Shown here: positions 7,977 to 18,900 of the stretch, in pieces | Position numbering within the stretch: the first letter of the stretch is position 1 | Layout of the letters: the number at the start of each line of letters is the position of its first letter | Assembly: GCA_937925855.1 (NCBI GenBank) | Contig: CALAMO010000044.1 | Location: forward strand, 1-64,000 | Length of the DNA stretch: 64,000 nt | From: an uncultured Thiotrichaceae bacterium | Lineage (GTDB): Bacteria; Pseudomonadota; Gammaproteobacteria; Thiotrichales; Thiotrichaceae | Reading direction: 5' to 3' | The notes under the pieces: model-generated | Databases searched by the model: none | What the model was told of the DNA's origin: nothing | What the model saw: the letters and a program-made list of their open reading frames with translations, nothing else | Made by a program: the position numbers and the translations under genes

Positions 7977-8933
7977 TTAGGATTTCTCAAACAGTGAACT
8001 CACCGAATCATCCCGGTTAATGCGCAGAATCGTCTTCGCCAGAATACCCGCCACAGAAAGCTGGCGGATTCTATCACATTTTTGCGCCTTGTCACTCAAT
8101 GGAATGGTATCCGTAACCACTACCTCATCCAACAGCGAACCTTCGATGTTTTCCACCGCCTTACCGGAGAATACCGCGTGTGTTGCATAGGCGCAGACGC
8201 TCAGCGCACCGCGCTCTTTCAGCGCTGACGCGGCATTACACAGCGTGCCACCCGTATCGATCAAATCATCGATCAGCACACAGTGCCGTTCTTTGACCTC
8301 ACCGATGATGTTCATCACTTCAGCTTTATTCGCCTCAGGACGACGCTTATCGATAATCGCCAAATCGACATTACCCAGAGCTTTTGATAAGGCTCTAGCA
8401 CGCACCACGCCACCGACATCAGGAGAGACCACAATCAGATTATCAAGCTGCTTGGACAACACATCATTTTGCAGCACACCTGAGGCATAGATATTATCCA
8501 CCGGCACATCAAAATAACCCTGCACCTGATCCGCATGCAAGTCGATTGTCAGCACGCGATCAACATGACCGGCAGCAATCATATCGGCAACCAGCTTGGC
8601 CGAGATTGGCACCCGCTGTGAACGCACCCGCCGATCCTGACGCGCATAACCGTAATAAGGTATGACTGCGGTAATGCGCCCTGCTGATGCGCGATACAAG
8701 GCATCGCTCATAATCAGCATTTCCAACAAATTATCATTAGTGGGAGAACAGGTGGGCTGAACTATAAAAACATCACGACCACGGACATTTTCCAGGATCT
8801 CAACATGGACTTCACCATCGCTGAAACGTCCGGCCTTAACTTCGCCAAGGGAAATGCCAAGGTGATCGACGACTTTGCGGGCGAGTTCCGGGTTCGCATT
8901 ACCGGTAAACACCATCATTCTATCGTCAGACAT
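7977..8933 (-). CDS. prs: Ribose-phosphate pyrophosphokinase
   Basis: Makes PRPP from ribose 5-phosphate and ATP for purine, pyrimidine, His and Trp synthesis. 318 aa, family length. Seen are [37 protein letters not shown] (ATP contacts), the catalytic flexible loop around DKRRPEANK, and the PRPP-binding loop [14 protein letters not shown]. It is encoded between tRNA-Gln and rplY on the minus strand, the common order in this group. Confidence 0.97.
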   Translation of the reverse strand: MSDDRMMVFTGNANPELARKVVDHLGISLGEVKAGRFSDGEVHVEILENVRGRDVFIVQPTCSPTNDNLLEMLIMSDALYRASAGRITAVIPYYGYARQDRRVRSQRVPISAKLVADMIAAGHVDRVLTIDLHADQVQGYFDVPVDNIYASGVLQNDVLSKQLDNLIVVSPDVGGVVRARALSKALGNVDLAIIDKRRPEANKAEVMNIIGEVKERHCVLIDDLIDTGGTLCNAASALKERGALSVCAYATHAVFSGKAVENIEGSLLDEVVVTDTIPLSDKAQKCDRIRQLSVAGILAKTILRINRDDSVSSLFEKS

Positions 8934-8973
8934 GATTTGCTCACATTGTAAGCGGAATCAATGTTCCGCAGAC

Positions 8974-9002
8974 AAAATAAAAGACAAGCTTACGGCTTGT
9001 CT
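8974..9002 (-). terminator. Rho-independent terminator after tRNA-Gln
   Basis: On the minus strand AGACAAGC and GCTTGTCT form an 8-bp stem (8982-9002) with a 5-base loop, followed by TTTTATTTT. It would end the tRNA-Gln transcript before prs. A second small hairpin (GCGGAA/TTCCGC, 8952-8969) lies between it and prs. Confidence 0.8.
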
Positions 9003-9013
9003 GGGGGAGGAGA

Positions 9014-9088
9014 TGGCTGGGCCGGTAGGGATCGAACCTACGCATGTCGGGATCAAAACCCGATGCCTTACCGCTTGGCGACGGCCCA
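9014..9088 (-). tRNA. tRNA-Gln (anticodon TTG)
   Basis: 75-nt cloverleaf on the minus strand starting TGGGCCGTCGCCAAGCGG, anticodon loop TTTTGAT, T-arm GGTTCGATCC, acceptor CGGCCCA then G and an encoded CCA. The unusual U1-A72 pair is the normal glutamine identity feature. It sits between ispE and prs. Confidence 0.95.
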
Positions 9089-9119
9089 TTTATCTGATTG
9101 CTCACACAACAGTTTAAAT

Positions 9120-10019
9120 TCAAACGGCGATGCCTAGTGCCTTATGGAGCGGTGAAACGGAAGCGCTTCTCGCCACGAAACCAGACCACTGTTCAGGCAT
9201 TATGTTTAACACTTGCTGAGCCTGCATTTCGCTAGCAAACTCAGCAAATAAACAGGCACCTGAACCCGTCATTTTTACTGCTGCGTGCCCTGATAGCCAA
9301 TGATATGCATCATCAACCTCAGGAAACATTTTTCTGACAACTCGCTCAAACACGTTCTTAGTCTGGCTGTTGAAAGAGGTCGCTATTTTGATGGGTTGAC
9401 AGTGACGTGTCAAGCCCTCATTCGCGAAAATTTCAGCGGTAGAAACGTGTACATTTGGCTGCAAAATCAGGTACCAGTGCTCCGGCAAATCGAGAAACAC
9501 CAGCTGCTCACCCACACCCTCTGCCCAGGCCGCACGCCCATGCACAAAAACCGGCACATCCGCCCCCAGGCTTAGCCCAAGCCGGGCCAGCGCATCGAGA
9601 CTCAGCCCACAACCCCACAGCTGATTCAAACCCAACAAGACCGTCGCCGCATCTGAACTACCACCACCTAAACCACCACCCAGCGGTAGCCGCTTGTTAA
9701 CGCTAAGCGTGACGCCAAACGGCACACGGCTGTCTTGACGCAGCAGCTGCGCCGCTCGAATCACCAAGTCATCACATACCGGAATATCAGCATTGCCCCC
9801 ACGGCGTTCAATTAAACCGTCGGTGCGGAGTTGGAACTGAATTTGATCGCTGTAATCCAAAAATTGAAACGCCGTTTGTAACAGGTGATAACCATCTGCT
9901 CGGCGTCCGGTGATATGCAGGAAGTGATTGATCTTTGCTGGAGCCGGCAGTAGGAAATCCCCCCCCCCAGTCATCGCAGATGAAGCAGCAACCCGATGGG
10001 TTAGAAACGGGTCTGCCAT
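9120..10019 (-). CDS. ispE: 4-diphosphocytidyl-2-C-methyl-D-erythritol kinase
   Basis: GHMP kinase of the MEP isoprenoid pathway, 299 aa. The N-terminal PAPAKINHFLHITGRRADGYH and the glycine-rich ATP loop RLPLGGGLGGGSSDAA identify it; GSGACLFAEF is motif 3. The ATG at 10019 overlaps the end of lolB by 19 bp. A second ATG lies at 9974, directly before a run of ten G residues that encodes Gly-Gly-Gly. The first start is better supported by coupling to lolB, but the N-terminal 25 residues are not conserved, so either is possible. Confidence 0.95.
   Translation of the reverse strand: MADPFLTHRVAASSAMTGGGDFLLPAPAKINHFLHITGRRADGYHLLQTAFQFLDYSDQIQFQLRTDGLIERRGGNADIPVCDDLVIRAAQLLRQDSRVPFGVTLSVNKRLPLGGGLGGGSSDAATVLLGLNQLWGCGLSLDALARLGLSLGADVPVFVHGRAAWAEGVGEQLVFLDLPEHWYLILQPNVHVSTAEIFANEGLTRHCQPIKIATSFNSQTKNVFERVVRKMFPEVDDAYHWLSGHAAVKMTGSGACLFAEFASEMQAQQVLNIMPEQWSGFVARSASVSPLHKALGIAV
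9959..9968. repeat. Ten-base G/C homopolymer in the 5' coding part of ispE
   Basis: Ten consecutive C on the plus strand, G on the coding strand, just after the internal ATG at 9974. Such tracts are prone to slippage during replication, and also to sequencing error. Confidence 0.9.
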
Positions 10020-10630
10020 TGCTTAGCCACTACTTTCGCTTTCAGGCGCTCCGCCGCTTTTTCCAGACTAATTTTAGCAGGCAGCGCTTTGGCCTGATCG
10101 CTTTTATAACTCAGGTACGTCACCTGCCAACCCTTCTGCTGTAGCTTCAATGGCCGTCCCAAACGATCCAACTGGAGCGCTTCTACAGCACTATCCGGGG
10201 CGGGTATACCTCGCGCCCAGTAGCGCATGTCATTAATTGGAAACTTGAGCTTGAGCTGGCGTTCCAATAAGCGCTCCGCATCGGTGTCGCGGTATTGCTT
10301 GCCATCCGCTGCTTTCAACGTCACCTGCGTACCGGTCTCGCGGATATTCGCCATCACAGCCCCAGTCAGCGGATGCGTTATATCCATAACCGAAGCACTG
10401 CCAGCCTGCTGCCAATTCATACCAAATGACCAGCTCTGGCCGCGCAGCTGTAACCCTACCCGTCCATCCATGCTCCATGATTTCATGCGAGCAAACACCT
10501 GCTGGCGATTCTGCCAATAGGCTTCAGGCGTCGGCACTTTTTTAATCGCTGTGGTCTTAGGCTGCAAAGTTTTTTGCGTGCTACAGCCGAACATAGTCAC
10601 CAAGCACAGCAGTAAAATTCCGTTTTTCAT
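10001..10630 (-). CDS. lolB: Outer-membrane lipoprotein receptor LolB
   Basis: Accepts lipoproteins from LolA and inserts them into the outer membrane. 209 aa with a leader and lipobox MFGC (Cys16). The mature part shows the LolB pattern: SWSMDGRVGLQLRGQSWSFGMNWQQAG, then GAVMANIRETGTQVTLKAADGKQY and WARGIPAP. GGATGA precedes the ATG. It is coupled to ispE by a 19-bp overlap; the lolB-ispE order is typical of gammaproteobacteria. Its partner lolA is encoded at 44710-45429. Confidence 0.95.
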   Translation of the reverse strand: MKNGILLLCLVTMFGCSTQKTLQPKTTAIKKVPTPEAYWQNRQQVFARMKSWSMDGRVGLQLRGQSWSFGMNWQQAGSASVMDITHPLTGAVMANIRETGTQVTLKAADGKQYRDTDAERLLERQLKLKFPINDMRYWARGIPAPDSAVEALQLDRLGRPLKLQQKGWQVTYLSYKSDQAKALPAKISLEKAAERLKAKVVAKQWQTRF

Positions 10631-10672
10631 CGTGTCATCCTTAAGTCTTTATTGATCATTATAATGACGTAC

Positions 10673-12403
10673 TTAACTGCCAGAGAGTTCAGCCAAACGC
10701 TCCTTCACATCCACCAACATTTTATCATCGGGGTATTCAGTCAACATATCCTGTAATAATTTTTGCGCCTCCGCCAGCTTGCCTAGACGAGAGAGCACCT
10801 CAATCAAATGGCTAGCCACTTCCGGGTCACGCATTTTTCCAAACGCTTGGCGCAACTGTTTTTCAGCACCGTCGTAATCGCCCAGCTTATAAAGTACCCA
10901 GCCCATACTATCGAGAATCGCCGCACTATTGGGCATCAACGCCAAGGCCTTACTAATCAGCACTTTCGCCTCATCATAGCGGTCAGTGCTTACTGTCAGC
11001 ATGTAACCCAGCGCATTCAAGGCATCAGCATCATCAGGGTCATCACGAATAATGGCACGCAAATCCTTTTCAGCAGCAGCAACATCACCCATTTTATCGT
11101 AGGTTAAAGAACGCGAATACAGAATATCGCGCTTACTCGCTCCAAACTTTTCCGCCGCATTATAAGCTTCAATCGCAGCCTCATATTTCTCCACATCATG
11201 CAACAGCTGCGCCCGTGCCAGCGCTAGTGCTAATTTGCGCGCAGGCATAGAAGCGGACTCAATCTGCTGTTGTAGCCACTGCTCCGCCGCATCAAATCCC
11301 TTCTCGCGTTGTAATAGTAGCGTCTTGCGCCCAATCGATTCACGCGCAAAATCGCCGTCTAGCGCCGCATCATAGGCTATAAATGCCTCATCAAAGCGCT
11401 GCTGACCTTCATAAATCTGCGCCAGAAAATAGCTCGCTTCGTGCTTGCGCTCCGGTATTTTCATCAGTTTTTTCATCAGCGGCTCTGCAAACGCATACTC
11501 CTTCTGCTCCAGATAGAGTAGGCCAAGCGTGTATAGAATATCCGCATTATCTGGCTGATCGGCGTAGAGCTGCTTAAATACGGGCTGCGCTTCATCACGC
11601 CGATCCGCCATAATCAGCATGCGGCCATATTCCAACTTCAGTTCATTATCTTCACTGTTCTCAACGACCGGGGCTAGTTCCGCAACCGCATCATCAGTGC
11701 GCTGCAATGCGAGTAGCGCACGAGCGCGCAGGCGAGTGGCCTGCTCTTTTTGCGCCTCATTACCATTGGCTTTTACAATCTCAGCCGACTCTAGGGCAGC
11801 CGCATATTTTTGCGCGTTAACCGCCAGCGTGGTGATCACCAGCTGGGTTTTCGCTGAATTTTCGACTTTATCAACGTAGCGCCGGAAAATTTCATAAGCG
11901 TTACTGACACCCGCCTCCAACGCCAGCAAGGACACCACAAACTCAAAGCCATGCCCTTCTTTTTTCTCGATAAAATCGCGCAGCCAGACCACATCATCCA
12001 CCGCTGCATCATATTCTTCCAGACGTGAACGCAACAAAATACGATATTGGCGCACTTCCAACGAATCAGGCTCTAGCTTCATCCAATGACTGAGCAGTTT
12101 CTTCGCCAGATCCGACTCTTCCGCCTGAATCGCGGCCTCAGTAGCACGCCGGACAATAGCCGGGTTGCTGCTGCGCGTAGCGGCAGCGGCATAATGTTGG
12201 GCAGCGGGCTTTAGCTGACCCTCGCGCATCATCATCTCAGCGGCCATGGTGTGGTACATCTGATAACTCAGCTCAGAATTAAAGCTGGCGGGTGCGCTAG
12301 CAGCCGGTGGCTCCGCGAAGGTGTTGCCGCCCAGGGTGCAGCCCATAGCAAGCAAGGCCATGGACAGACTGGCAAAGCGAAACGAAATATTTTTTCGGAA
12401 CAT
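10673..12403 (-). CDS. Tetratricopeptide-repeat lipoprotein
   Basis: 576 aa. The leader ends with lipobox LAMGC (Cys22), then a low-complexity stretch and a long series of helical TPR repeats. The later ones are most regular, for example DILYTLGLLYLEQKEYAFAEPLMKKL and DALNALGYMLTVSTDRYDEAKVLISKALALMPNSAAILDSMGWVLYKLGDYDGAEKQLRQAF. This matches the conserved TPR protein found upstream of lolB in many gammaproteobacteria. CGGAGA stands before the ATG. It is likely a periplasmic, outer-membrane-anchored scaffold; no partner can be named. It diverges from hemA. Confidence 0.85.
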   Translation of the reverse strand: MFRKNISFRFASLSMALLAMGCTLGGNTFAEPPAASAPASFNSELSYQMYHTMAAEMMMREGQLKPAAQHYAAAATRSSNPAIVRRATEAAIQAEESDLAKKLLSHWMKLEPDSLEVRQYRILLRSRLEEYDAAVDDVVWLRDFIEKKEGHGFEFVVSLLALEAGVSNAYEIFRRYVDKVENSAKTQLVITTLAVNAQKYAAALESAEIVKANGNEAQKEQATRLRARALLALQRTDDAVAELAPVVENSEDNELKLEYGRMLIMADRRDEAQPVFKQLYADQPDNADILYTLGLLYLEQKEYAFAEPLMKKLMKIPERKHEASYFLAQIYEGQQRFDEAFIAYDAALDGDFARESIGRKTLLLQREKGFDAAEQWLQQQIESASMPARKLALALARAQLLHDVEKYEAAIEAYNAAEKFGASKRDILYSRSLTYDKMGDVAAAEKDLRAIIRDDPDDADALNALGYMLTVSTDRYDEAKVLISKALALMPNSAAILDSMGWVLYKLGDYDGAEKQLRQAFGKMRDPEVASHLIEVLSRLGKLAEAQKLLQDMLTEYPDDKMLVDVKERLAELSGS

Positions 12404-12704
12404 AACAATCTCCGGTATCAGCGGATACCCGTACGAATAACTGAATTATTTTTGTGCAAATCGCAGGCCCACATGCTTGGGAATGATTTTTTTTCATGTC
12501 CCCTGCGAAGTAAGTAAGCATGCCATGGTTATCAAGTATTTTATCGCCCAAACCTGCAACAAAGCAGGCTGAACCTGCTGAAATTTCCTAGCATGCCGTT
12601 TATTGAATCCGTATGCTGGCATTAATATACCTTGTAATCACTCATAACGTATCAGAAAATCCGACATTCTGAAAATTTATATCTGCTTGGTAAGCGCTTT
12701 TTTA
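12404..12704. other. Divergent promoter region between the TPR gene and hemA
   Basis: About 300 bp without a credible gene. It must hold the promoters for the leftward TPR-lolB-ispE operon and the rightward hemA-prfA-prmC operon. A short inverted repeat TCAGAA/TTCTGA (12652-12657 and 12667-12672) lies 33-53 bases before the hemA start. I see no convincing full promoter match. Confidence 0.4.
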
Positions 12705-14009
12705 ATGTCAATATTTGTTGTCGGCATCAATCACAAGACTGCACCGGTCGCTATCAGAGAACAGCTAGCCTTTGCGCCTGAGCAGATGTCTGCTGCACTC
12801 CAGTCCGCAACCGGCGTCATGGATGAAAATCTAATCCTCTCAACCTGTAATCGCACGGAATGGTATGCCGCCAGTCAAAAAGAACAGCCCGCAGTCGCCC
12901 AAATCACAGATACAATGATTCACTGGCTGGCCGATTTTCACCATTTTCCCGCAGAAAAACTCCGGTCTTACCTGTTTATTCATCATGCCGACAAAGCGGT
13001 GCAGCATGCCCTGCGCGTTGCCTGCGGCCTAGACTCCATGGTGCTTGGCGAACCACAAATTTTCGGCCAGCTGAAAACGGCACTGCGCGCTGCCGCCGAT
13101 GCGCGCACCTCCGGCAAACGCCTCAGCCGCCTGATGCAACATGCTTTTACCACCGCCAAAAGAGTGCGCACGCAAACCAGCATCGGCACGAACCCGGTCT
13201 CAGTAGCTTTTGCCGCAGTTAGCCTATCCAAACAAATATTCAGCCATTTAGAAGAACAAACCGCTTTATTAGTCGGGGCCGGTGAGACGATTGAACTGGT
13301 CGGGCGTCATCTAACCACACAAAATATTGGTCATATCATTGTGGCTAACCGTAGCGCAGATAAAGCCGTGCAGCTGGCCCAAACTTACCAAGGCACCGGC
13401 ATTGGCTTAACAGCACTGGCCGATTACCTCCCCCAAGCCGACATTATTATTGCCTCAACCGCATCCCCGCTTCCAGTTATCGCAAAAGGCATGGTGGAGC
13501 GCGCCTTGAAGGCGCGCAAACACCGTCCGGTATTTATGGTTGATATTGCGGTGCCACGCGATATTGAACCGGAGGTAGCTGAGTTAGACGACGTTTACCT
13601 GTATACCGTTGATGATCTGCAATCAGTCATTGCAGAAAACATCGCCTCACGCCAGCAGGCCGCCGCACAGGCTGAAGTCATGGTGCAACAAGAAACCCAA
13701 CAATTTATGGGCTGGCTGCGCGCGCAGGATCAGCAGAAATTAATTCGCCGCTATCGCGAAAGAAACGCTAACATTCGTGATGATGTTCTGCTGAAGGCAC
13801 AAAAAATACTACAGAATAAAACAGCAGAGGAAGCACTGACTTTCCTAGCAAACACGCTAACTAATAAGCTGACCCATGCCCCCACCTCTGCCCTCCATCA
13901 GGCCGCTAAAACCGGTGATGATCAGCTCTTACAAACGGCCCTGATGCTATTTGATCTTGATGATGGGCAAGAAAAAACCACACTCCCACGCACACCGGAA
14001 GATAAATAA
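12705..14009 (+). CDS. hemA: Glutamyl-tRNA reductase
   Basis: First committed step of tetrapyrrole synthesis by the C5 route: Glu-tRNA plus NADPH gives glutamate-1-semialdehyde. The start MSIFVVGINHKTAPV at 12705 aligns with family N-termini; an upstream in-frame TTG would add six residues without support. 434 aa. Catalytic Cys48 is in LSTCNRTEWY, followed by ARGLDSMVLGEPQI-type sequence (VACGLDSMVLGEPQIFGQ), the NADPH fold around LLVGAGETIELVG, and a C-terminal dimerisation helix. prfA starts three bases after the stop. Confidence 0.96.
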   Translation: MSIFVVGINHKTAPVAIREQLAFAPEQMSAALQSATGVMDENLILSTCNRTEWYAASQKEQPAVAQITDTMIHWLADFHHFPAEKLRSYLFIHHADKAVQHALRVACGLDSMVLGEPQIFGQLKTALRAAADARTSGKRLSRLMQHAFTTAKRVRTQTSIGTNPVSVAFAAVSLSKQIFSHLEEQTALLVGAGETIELVGRHLTTQNIGHIIVANRSADKAVQLAQTYQGTGIGLTALADYLPQADIIIASTASPLPVIAKGMVERALKARKHRPVFMVDIAVPRDIEPEVAELDDVYLYTVDDLQSVIAENIASRQQAAAQAEVMVQQETQQFMGWLRAQDQQKLIRRYRERNANIRDDVLLKAQKILQNKTAEEALTFLANTLTNKLTHAPTSALHQAAKTGDDQLLQTALMLFDLDDGQEKTTLPRTPEDK

Positions 14010-14012
14010 ACC

Positions 14013-15092
14013 GTGAAAACCTCTATTTTGAGCAAGCTGGAAAATCTGAATGAACGTTATGCTGAAATCGCCCACCTGCTAGGGGAAAGCGAGATTATTT
14101 CGGATCAGCAGCAGTTTCGCAAACTGTCCATTGAATACAGCCAGTTAGAACCGGTGGCGCTAAGCTTTCGCGAATACCAGCAAACACGGGACGACCTGGA
14201 AACCGCTCAGGAAATGCTGGCTGACCCAGAAATGAAAGCGATGGCAGAAGAAGAAATCCTACACGCTAAAGACAAAATGCTAGCCCAAGAACTGGAATTG
14301 CAAAAAGCCCTGCTGCCGAAAGATCCGCATGATGACAGCAATATCTTTCTGGAAATTCGTGCCGGTACCGGGGGGGACGAAGCGGCGATTTTTGCCGGTG
14401 ATTTGTTCCGCATGTATTCCCGCTATGCCGAACAACTGCGCTGGCAACTTGAAATCATTAGCCAAAATGAAGGCGAGCACGGTGGCTACCGTGAAATCAT
14501 TGCACGCATTATGGGAACGAATGTGTATTCACGCCTCAAATTTGAATCAGGCGCACACCGCGTGCAGCGGGTGCCCGAAACCGAGTCACAGGGGCGTATT
14601 CATACCTCAGCAGCTACGGTCGCTATCATGCCAGAAGTTAATGAAGTCGCCGCTCAAGACATTAACGCCGGCGACCTGCGGGTCGATACTTACCGCGCCT
14701 CTGGGGCGGGTGGACAACACGTTAATAAAACTGACTCAGCCATTCGCCTGACCCATTTACCTACAGGCATCGTGGTGGAATGCCAGGACGAACGCTCGCA
14801 GCATAAAAACCGCGCCCGCGCCATGGCCTTGTTACAGGCCAAACTGTTAGAGATGGAGCGGCAGCAGCAAGCTTCAGAACAAGCTGAAACTCGGCGCAAC
14901 CTCGTCGGCTCCGGTGACCGCTCAGAACGCATTCGAACCTACAACTTTCCACAGGGCCGGGTCACTGACCACCGCATTAATCTTACGCTGTACAAGCTGG
15001 ATGATATTGTGGCTGGACAGCTGGATCAGGTGATTGAACCCCTCATTAATGAATATCAAGCCGATCAGTTAACCGCACTAGCGGAAGATTAA
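14013..15092 (+). CDS. prfA: Peptide chain release factor 1
   Basis: Recognises UAA and UAG stop codons. 359 aa, GTG start three bases after hemA. The stop-codon-reading loop is near [17 protein letters not shown], and the catalytic GGQ is in [21 protein letters not shown] near residue 233; its glutamine is the target of PrmC, encoded directly downstream. The hemA-prfA-prmC order is conserved in gammaproteobacteria. Confidence 0.97.
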   Translation: MKTSILSKLENLNERYAEIAHLLGESEIISDQQQFRKLSIEYSQLEPVALSFREYQQTRDDLETAQEMLADPEMKAMAEEEILHAKDKMLAQELELQKALLPKDPHDDSNIFLEIRAGTGGDEAAIFAGDLFRMYSRYAEQLRWQLEIISQNEGEHGGYREIIARIMGTNVYSRLKFESGAHRVQRVPETESQGRIHTSAATVAIMPEVNEVAAQDINAGDLRVDTYRASGAGGQHVNKTDSAIRLTHLPTGIVVECQDERSQHKNRARAMALLQAKLLEMERQQQASEQAETRRNLVGSGDRSERIRTYNFPQGRVTDHRINLTLYKLDDIVAGQLDQVIEPLINEYQADQLTALAED

Positions 15093-15131
15093 CCCAATAC
15101 CGCAGTCGCTGAACTGCATGAGCTCTAAAAC

Positions 15132-15998
15132 ATGGGTATACCAATCCGTGACCTGTTACAGCAGAGTGCACACCAACTTCGTCTAATATCTGACAGCCCA
15201 CGGCTGGACGCTGAAATCCTGCTGGCTCACTGTTTACAGAAAGCACGCAGCTATTTATACACTTGGCCTGAGCGCGTTCCCGAACCACCACAGCTCGTGG
15301 CATATTCTAAACTGCTACAACAGCGCCTCACCGGCCAGCCTATTGCCTACCTCATTGGCTATCGTGAGTTTTGGGGTATGCCGCTTAACGTCACACCGGA
15401 TACGCTAATTCCACGCCCGGAGACTGAACTGCTAATTGAAACCGTGTTACAACACACTACAAAACATGACCGTCTTAATATCCTCGACCTTGGCACTGGC
15501 AGCGGTGCGATTGCAATCGCACTAGGGAGCGAGTTGCCGCAGGCCACAATCACCGCAACCGACCGCTCAGCCGCCGCGTTAGCCGTAGCACGCGCTAATG
15601 CCCACCAACATCAACAGCACCGCATCCGCTTTCTGCTATCTGATTGGTTTTCCATGATCCCAACGGGAGAGCACTTTGACATAATTGTTTCCAACCCACC
15701 CTACATCGCCCTGGACGACATACACCTCACCCAAGGTGATGTGCGCTTCGAGCCCCCGTCCGCCCTTATCTCAGGAACAGATGGCCTGAACGACATCAGG
15801 CACATTATAAAATGTGCCCGTGTCTTTTTACATGAGAATGGCCTGCTGCTGCTTGAGCATGGTTACAATCAAGCAGCCGCCATCAGACAAATAATGCAGC
15901 AAAACCACTATAGGGATATACTTTGCATAGCAGATCTCGCAGGTAATGACCGCCTATCTGGCGGCCATTACCGTACTCCGCTTAGGGATCAACCGTAA
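15132..15998 (+). CDS. prmC: Release factor glutamine methyltransferase
   Basis: Methylates the glutamine of the GGQ motif in release factors. 288 aa. The N-terminal helical domain is followed by IPRPETELL, SAM-binding ILDLGTGSGAIAIAL (about 117-131) and the substrate-amide motif NPPY (188-191). It ends with a 17-bp tail-to-tail overlap with the pilY1 gene, so the two transcripts are antisense at their 3' ends. Confidence 0.96.
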   Translation: MGIPIRDLLQQSAHQLRLISDSPRLDAEILLAHCLQKARSYLYTWPERVPEPPQLVAYSKLLQQRLTGQPIAYLIGYREFWGMPLNVTPDTLIPRPETELLIETVLQHTTKHDRLNILDLGTGSGAIAIALGSELPQATITATDRSAAALAVARANAHQHQQHRIRFLLSDWFSMIPTGEHFDIIVSNPPYIALDDIHLTQGDVRFEPPSALISGTDGLNDIRHIIKCARVFLHENGLLLLEHGYNQAAAIRQIMQQNHYRDILCIADLAGNDRLSGGHYRTPLRDQP

Positions 15999-18900
15999 CC
16001 TCTTCATCCCGCCAGAACAAACGCGGCAGGAGTCTGGTTACATCGACCATTTCACCAAAACTTGAACTCGCACCATTGCTGGTGTTATTAGAGTCAAGCA
16101 GCGGCACTTTCAGCTTACCGACGCGAACACTAACATCCTGCTGACAGTTGCCTTCAGTACAAGCACCACCGCTGCCGTCCGTCGGCTTGCCGAAAATCAG
16201 CTGCGGCGTATCAAGGATCTCACCGACGCCTCCCGCCACAACAAACGGTTCATTAGTACCCGCACCGTCACGTTCCAAATCAGCCACTGCCTTAGCCGTC
16301 ATAATATCCAACACATAGGCTCGCGCACTGGTATCCAGTGGATCACAGGCTGCAATAGAACTGGGCACACCATTTTCATCAGCCATGGCAAAGGTGGTAA
16401 ACAAGACCTTATCTAAGAACGTAACAGAACTGGCCAGCACTTTTTCACTGTGGTGTGGTAGTGGCATATACCAGCCGTCTTTCCCTGGGTGATCTAAAAT
16501 ACTGCCGCCACCGCCCAAGCCGCTGCCATCAGACCTGGCTACTTTAAGAGCGCCGTGCTTAATGACCGCAGTCGGCGACTGATCACGTCCTCGGAAAACA
16601 TCCCGATCCAGCAACACATAGAAATTATCTTTATCACCATTATCCATGGGATTAGTGCGGTAACCACTACCCAAAGAAACAGTCAGCACCGCCTCACCAC
16701 CATTCATGCGCAGCGCAACATCAGGCTCATAAAAGAACTTCCGGTGATCACCATCACCACCGCTCACAGCACCTAATTGTGCCAACTTCGTCAAAGTCGT
16801 TTTATTACTTAACGATACCGAGGCGCTGCTGCTGCTAATTTCGACGCCCAAGTCAGCACGCCAGACATTTCCGCCCAAATCAGCAAAATACAGCCGATCA
16901 AGTTCACCGTTATTATCCATATCCAGTACGCGAATATCACCGGCGACGCTATGCTTCATATCATTGGCAGCCAGTCCACCATCATTTTTAGTCGACCACA
17001 ATAAGGCACCGGTTAGTGCATCTACAATATAGACACCCGCCCCCTTAGCTCTACCACCAGGACGTGCACCAGGGTTATCCTCGTCATACTTTGGATCATA
17101 ACCTCCGCCAAACACCAGTACATACTTGACTTGACTGCTGGAACCCCCGCCGCTGGCCACACGCATTTTTGATAAGGTCGGTTTAGACCACGTCTCTGCC
17201 AGCTGGTCAAAACCTGTCGTTACTGCTCCTGCCGTACTGGAATTTGGACTAATTTTCCATTCGATTTTCGGCATGGTAGGGTCAGTAACGTCCAGCGCAT
17301 AATACATGTTGCCACCGCGACGCATACCAAAGAACAGCAGGCGCTTATCAGATGAATGATTCATCAGGCCGTCATCATTCGCATCATAGTTCCACAACGT
17401 TAATTCGCCATCCAAACCGTATACATGACGGTATTTTTCATTGTCTTGCATAAACAGCAGTTGATTCTTTAATAAGCTTGACGGCATGAACGCCCATTCT
17501 TCTACCCCTGTATCAGCATCAAATGCGTGCAAATAACCCTCATTAGTTGAAACTAACACCAGTGATTTTGTAGCACTGTAATTCACCAATATCGGTTTAC
17601 TATTGATAATATCGCCGATATGTTGCCGATCAGTTGTGTAGTCTATCGTATTACCCGCGAGTGCGTGGCCCCGCGTGAAATCTAAGATCCTATTGCGCAA
17701 TGGCGTCCTGATCGGTCCAGTATAGCCGTCAGGCCGCAGCATATATTTCCGAATCACAGAACCCGCAGTCGATGAACTAATATCTACCAGAGCATTACCA
17801 TTGGGATCCGTTTTTCTGACTCTTGCAGCAGCGGGCGGCAGACGACTGGCGGCCCCGCCCTGCCCTGCATCAACACCATGCGGGGCAGATGACCACAGGT
17901 CCTGTGCGCTACTTTTAAATTGACCTTTATTATTCAGTACGGAACCGCCACCTGCTCCAACAATATGGCCGTTGGCAGATAATTTTAACTTACGCAAATT
18001 ACCCGACCACAAAGGCGTATTGCTGTAGCTAAACACGGGGACGTAAACATCATTACCGCTGGACAATACACTGTCTTTACTCAATGAATAGGTCGGCGAT
18101 GAAAAACTGAATGACTGACCATCCACATGGTTCAAAATCTTAGTCAACGCATTCACCAACTGAGTAGAATCATTCGCGGTATAGTGACCATTCGTCACTG
18201 TTGACAATGATTTTAGGTAGTCAGTACCTTGCGGTTCACCAGCCAAATCGTAAGCCACCGTAAATGTTTTTACAACTTGGTCACCCCCATAGGACGAAGA
18301 CTGATCTTCTGTCGCCAAAAACTCAGTTAATTCGGGCCCACAGGTGCCACTCGCCAAACCATTAGGTTTATCCGCACAGCTTGCACCAATCAATGTCGGA
18401 ATAGGCTCAGGTATTTGGCTACTACCTACTGGAGGGATGAGGTTTGGCACGAAAGGATTAGTATCGACATAATTAGGATAGGCCGATTTTGGGTATTGCC
18501 CTGATCTGTCACCGGTATAACCTGCGCGATAAGGGTAAGCGGGTCTACCGTCTGACATTACGACTAAGTAATTCTCTTGACAGGCATATTTAATCGGTGA
18601 TTTGTAGGTGATATCCCCACCGCCCGAACAGGTCTCGTGATTACAGGTAGAGACATTGACAGAACAGCTGAAATCACCATTTCTACAATATCCTGATGTA
18701 CAGCTGCCTGCACTCAGAGCATCACAAATATCGCCACCCCCAACCCAATCACAGCACTGGGGAAATGAACCGGAAACACAGGCAGTTTCAGAACCATTAC
18801 ATTCACCAAATTCAAACCGACACGATTCAGTCGCAGTGGGTGCGGCACAAGCAGCGGCACCCCTATAAGTAGAAGGGTGGGCTGCCCAGCGGTAATTCGC

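Noticed and set aside
12297-12551. 84-codon frame antisense to the start of the TPR gene region
   Set aside because: It covers the signal-peptide coding region of the TPR lipoprotein and its promoter, with no supporting signals.
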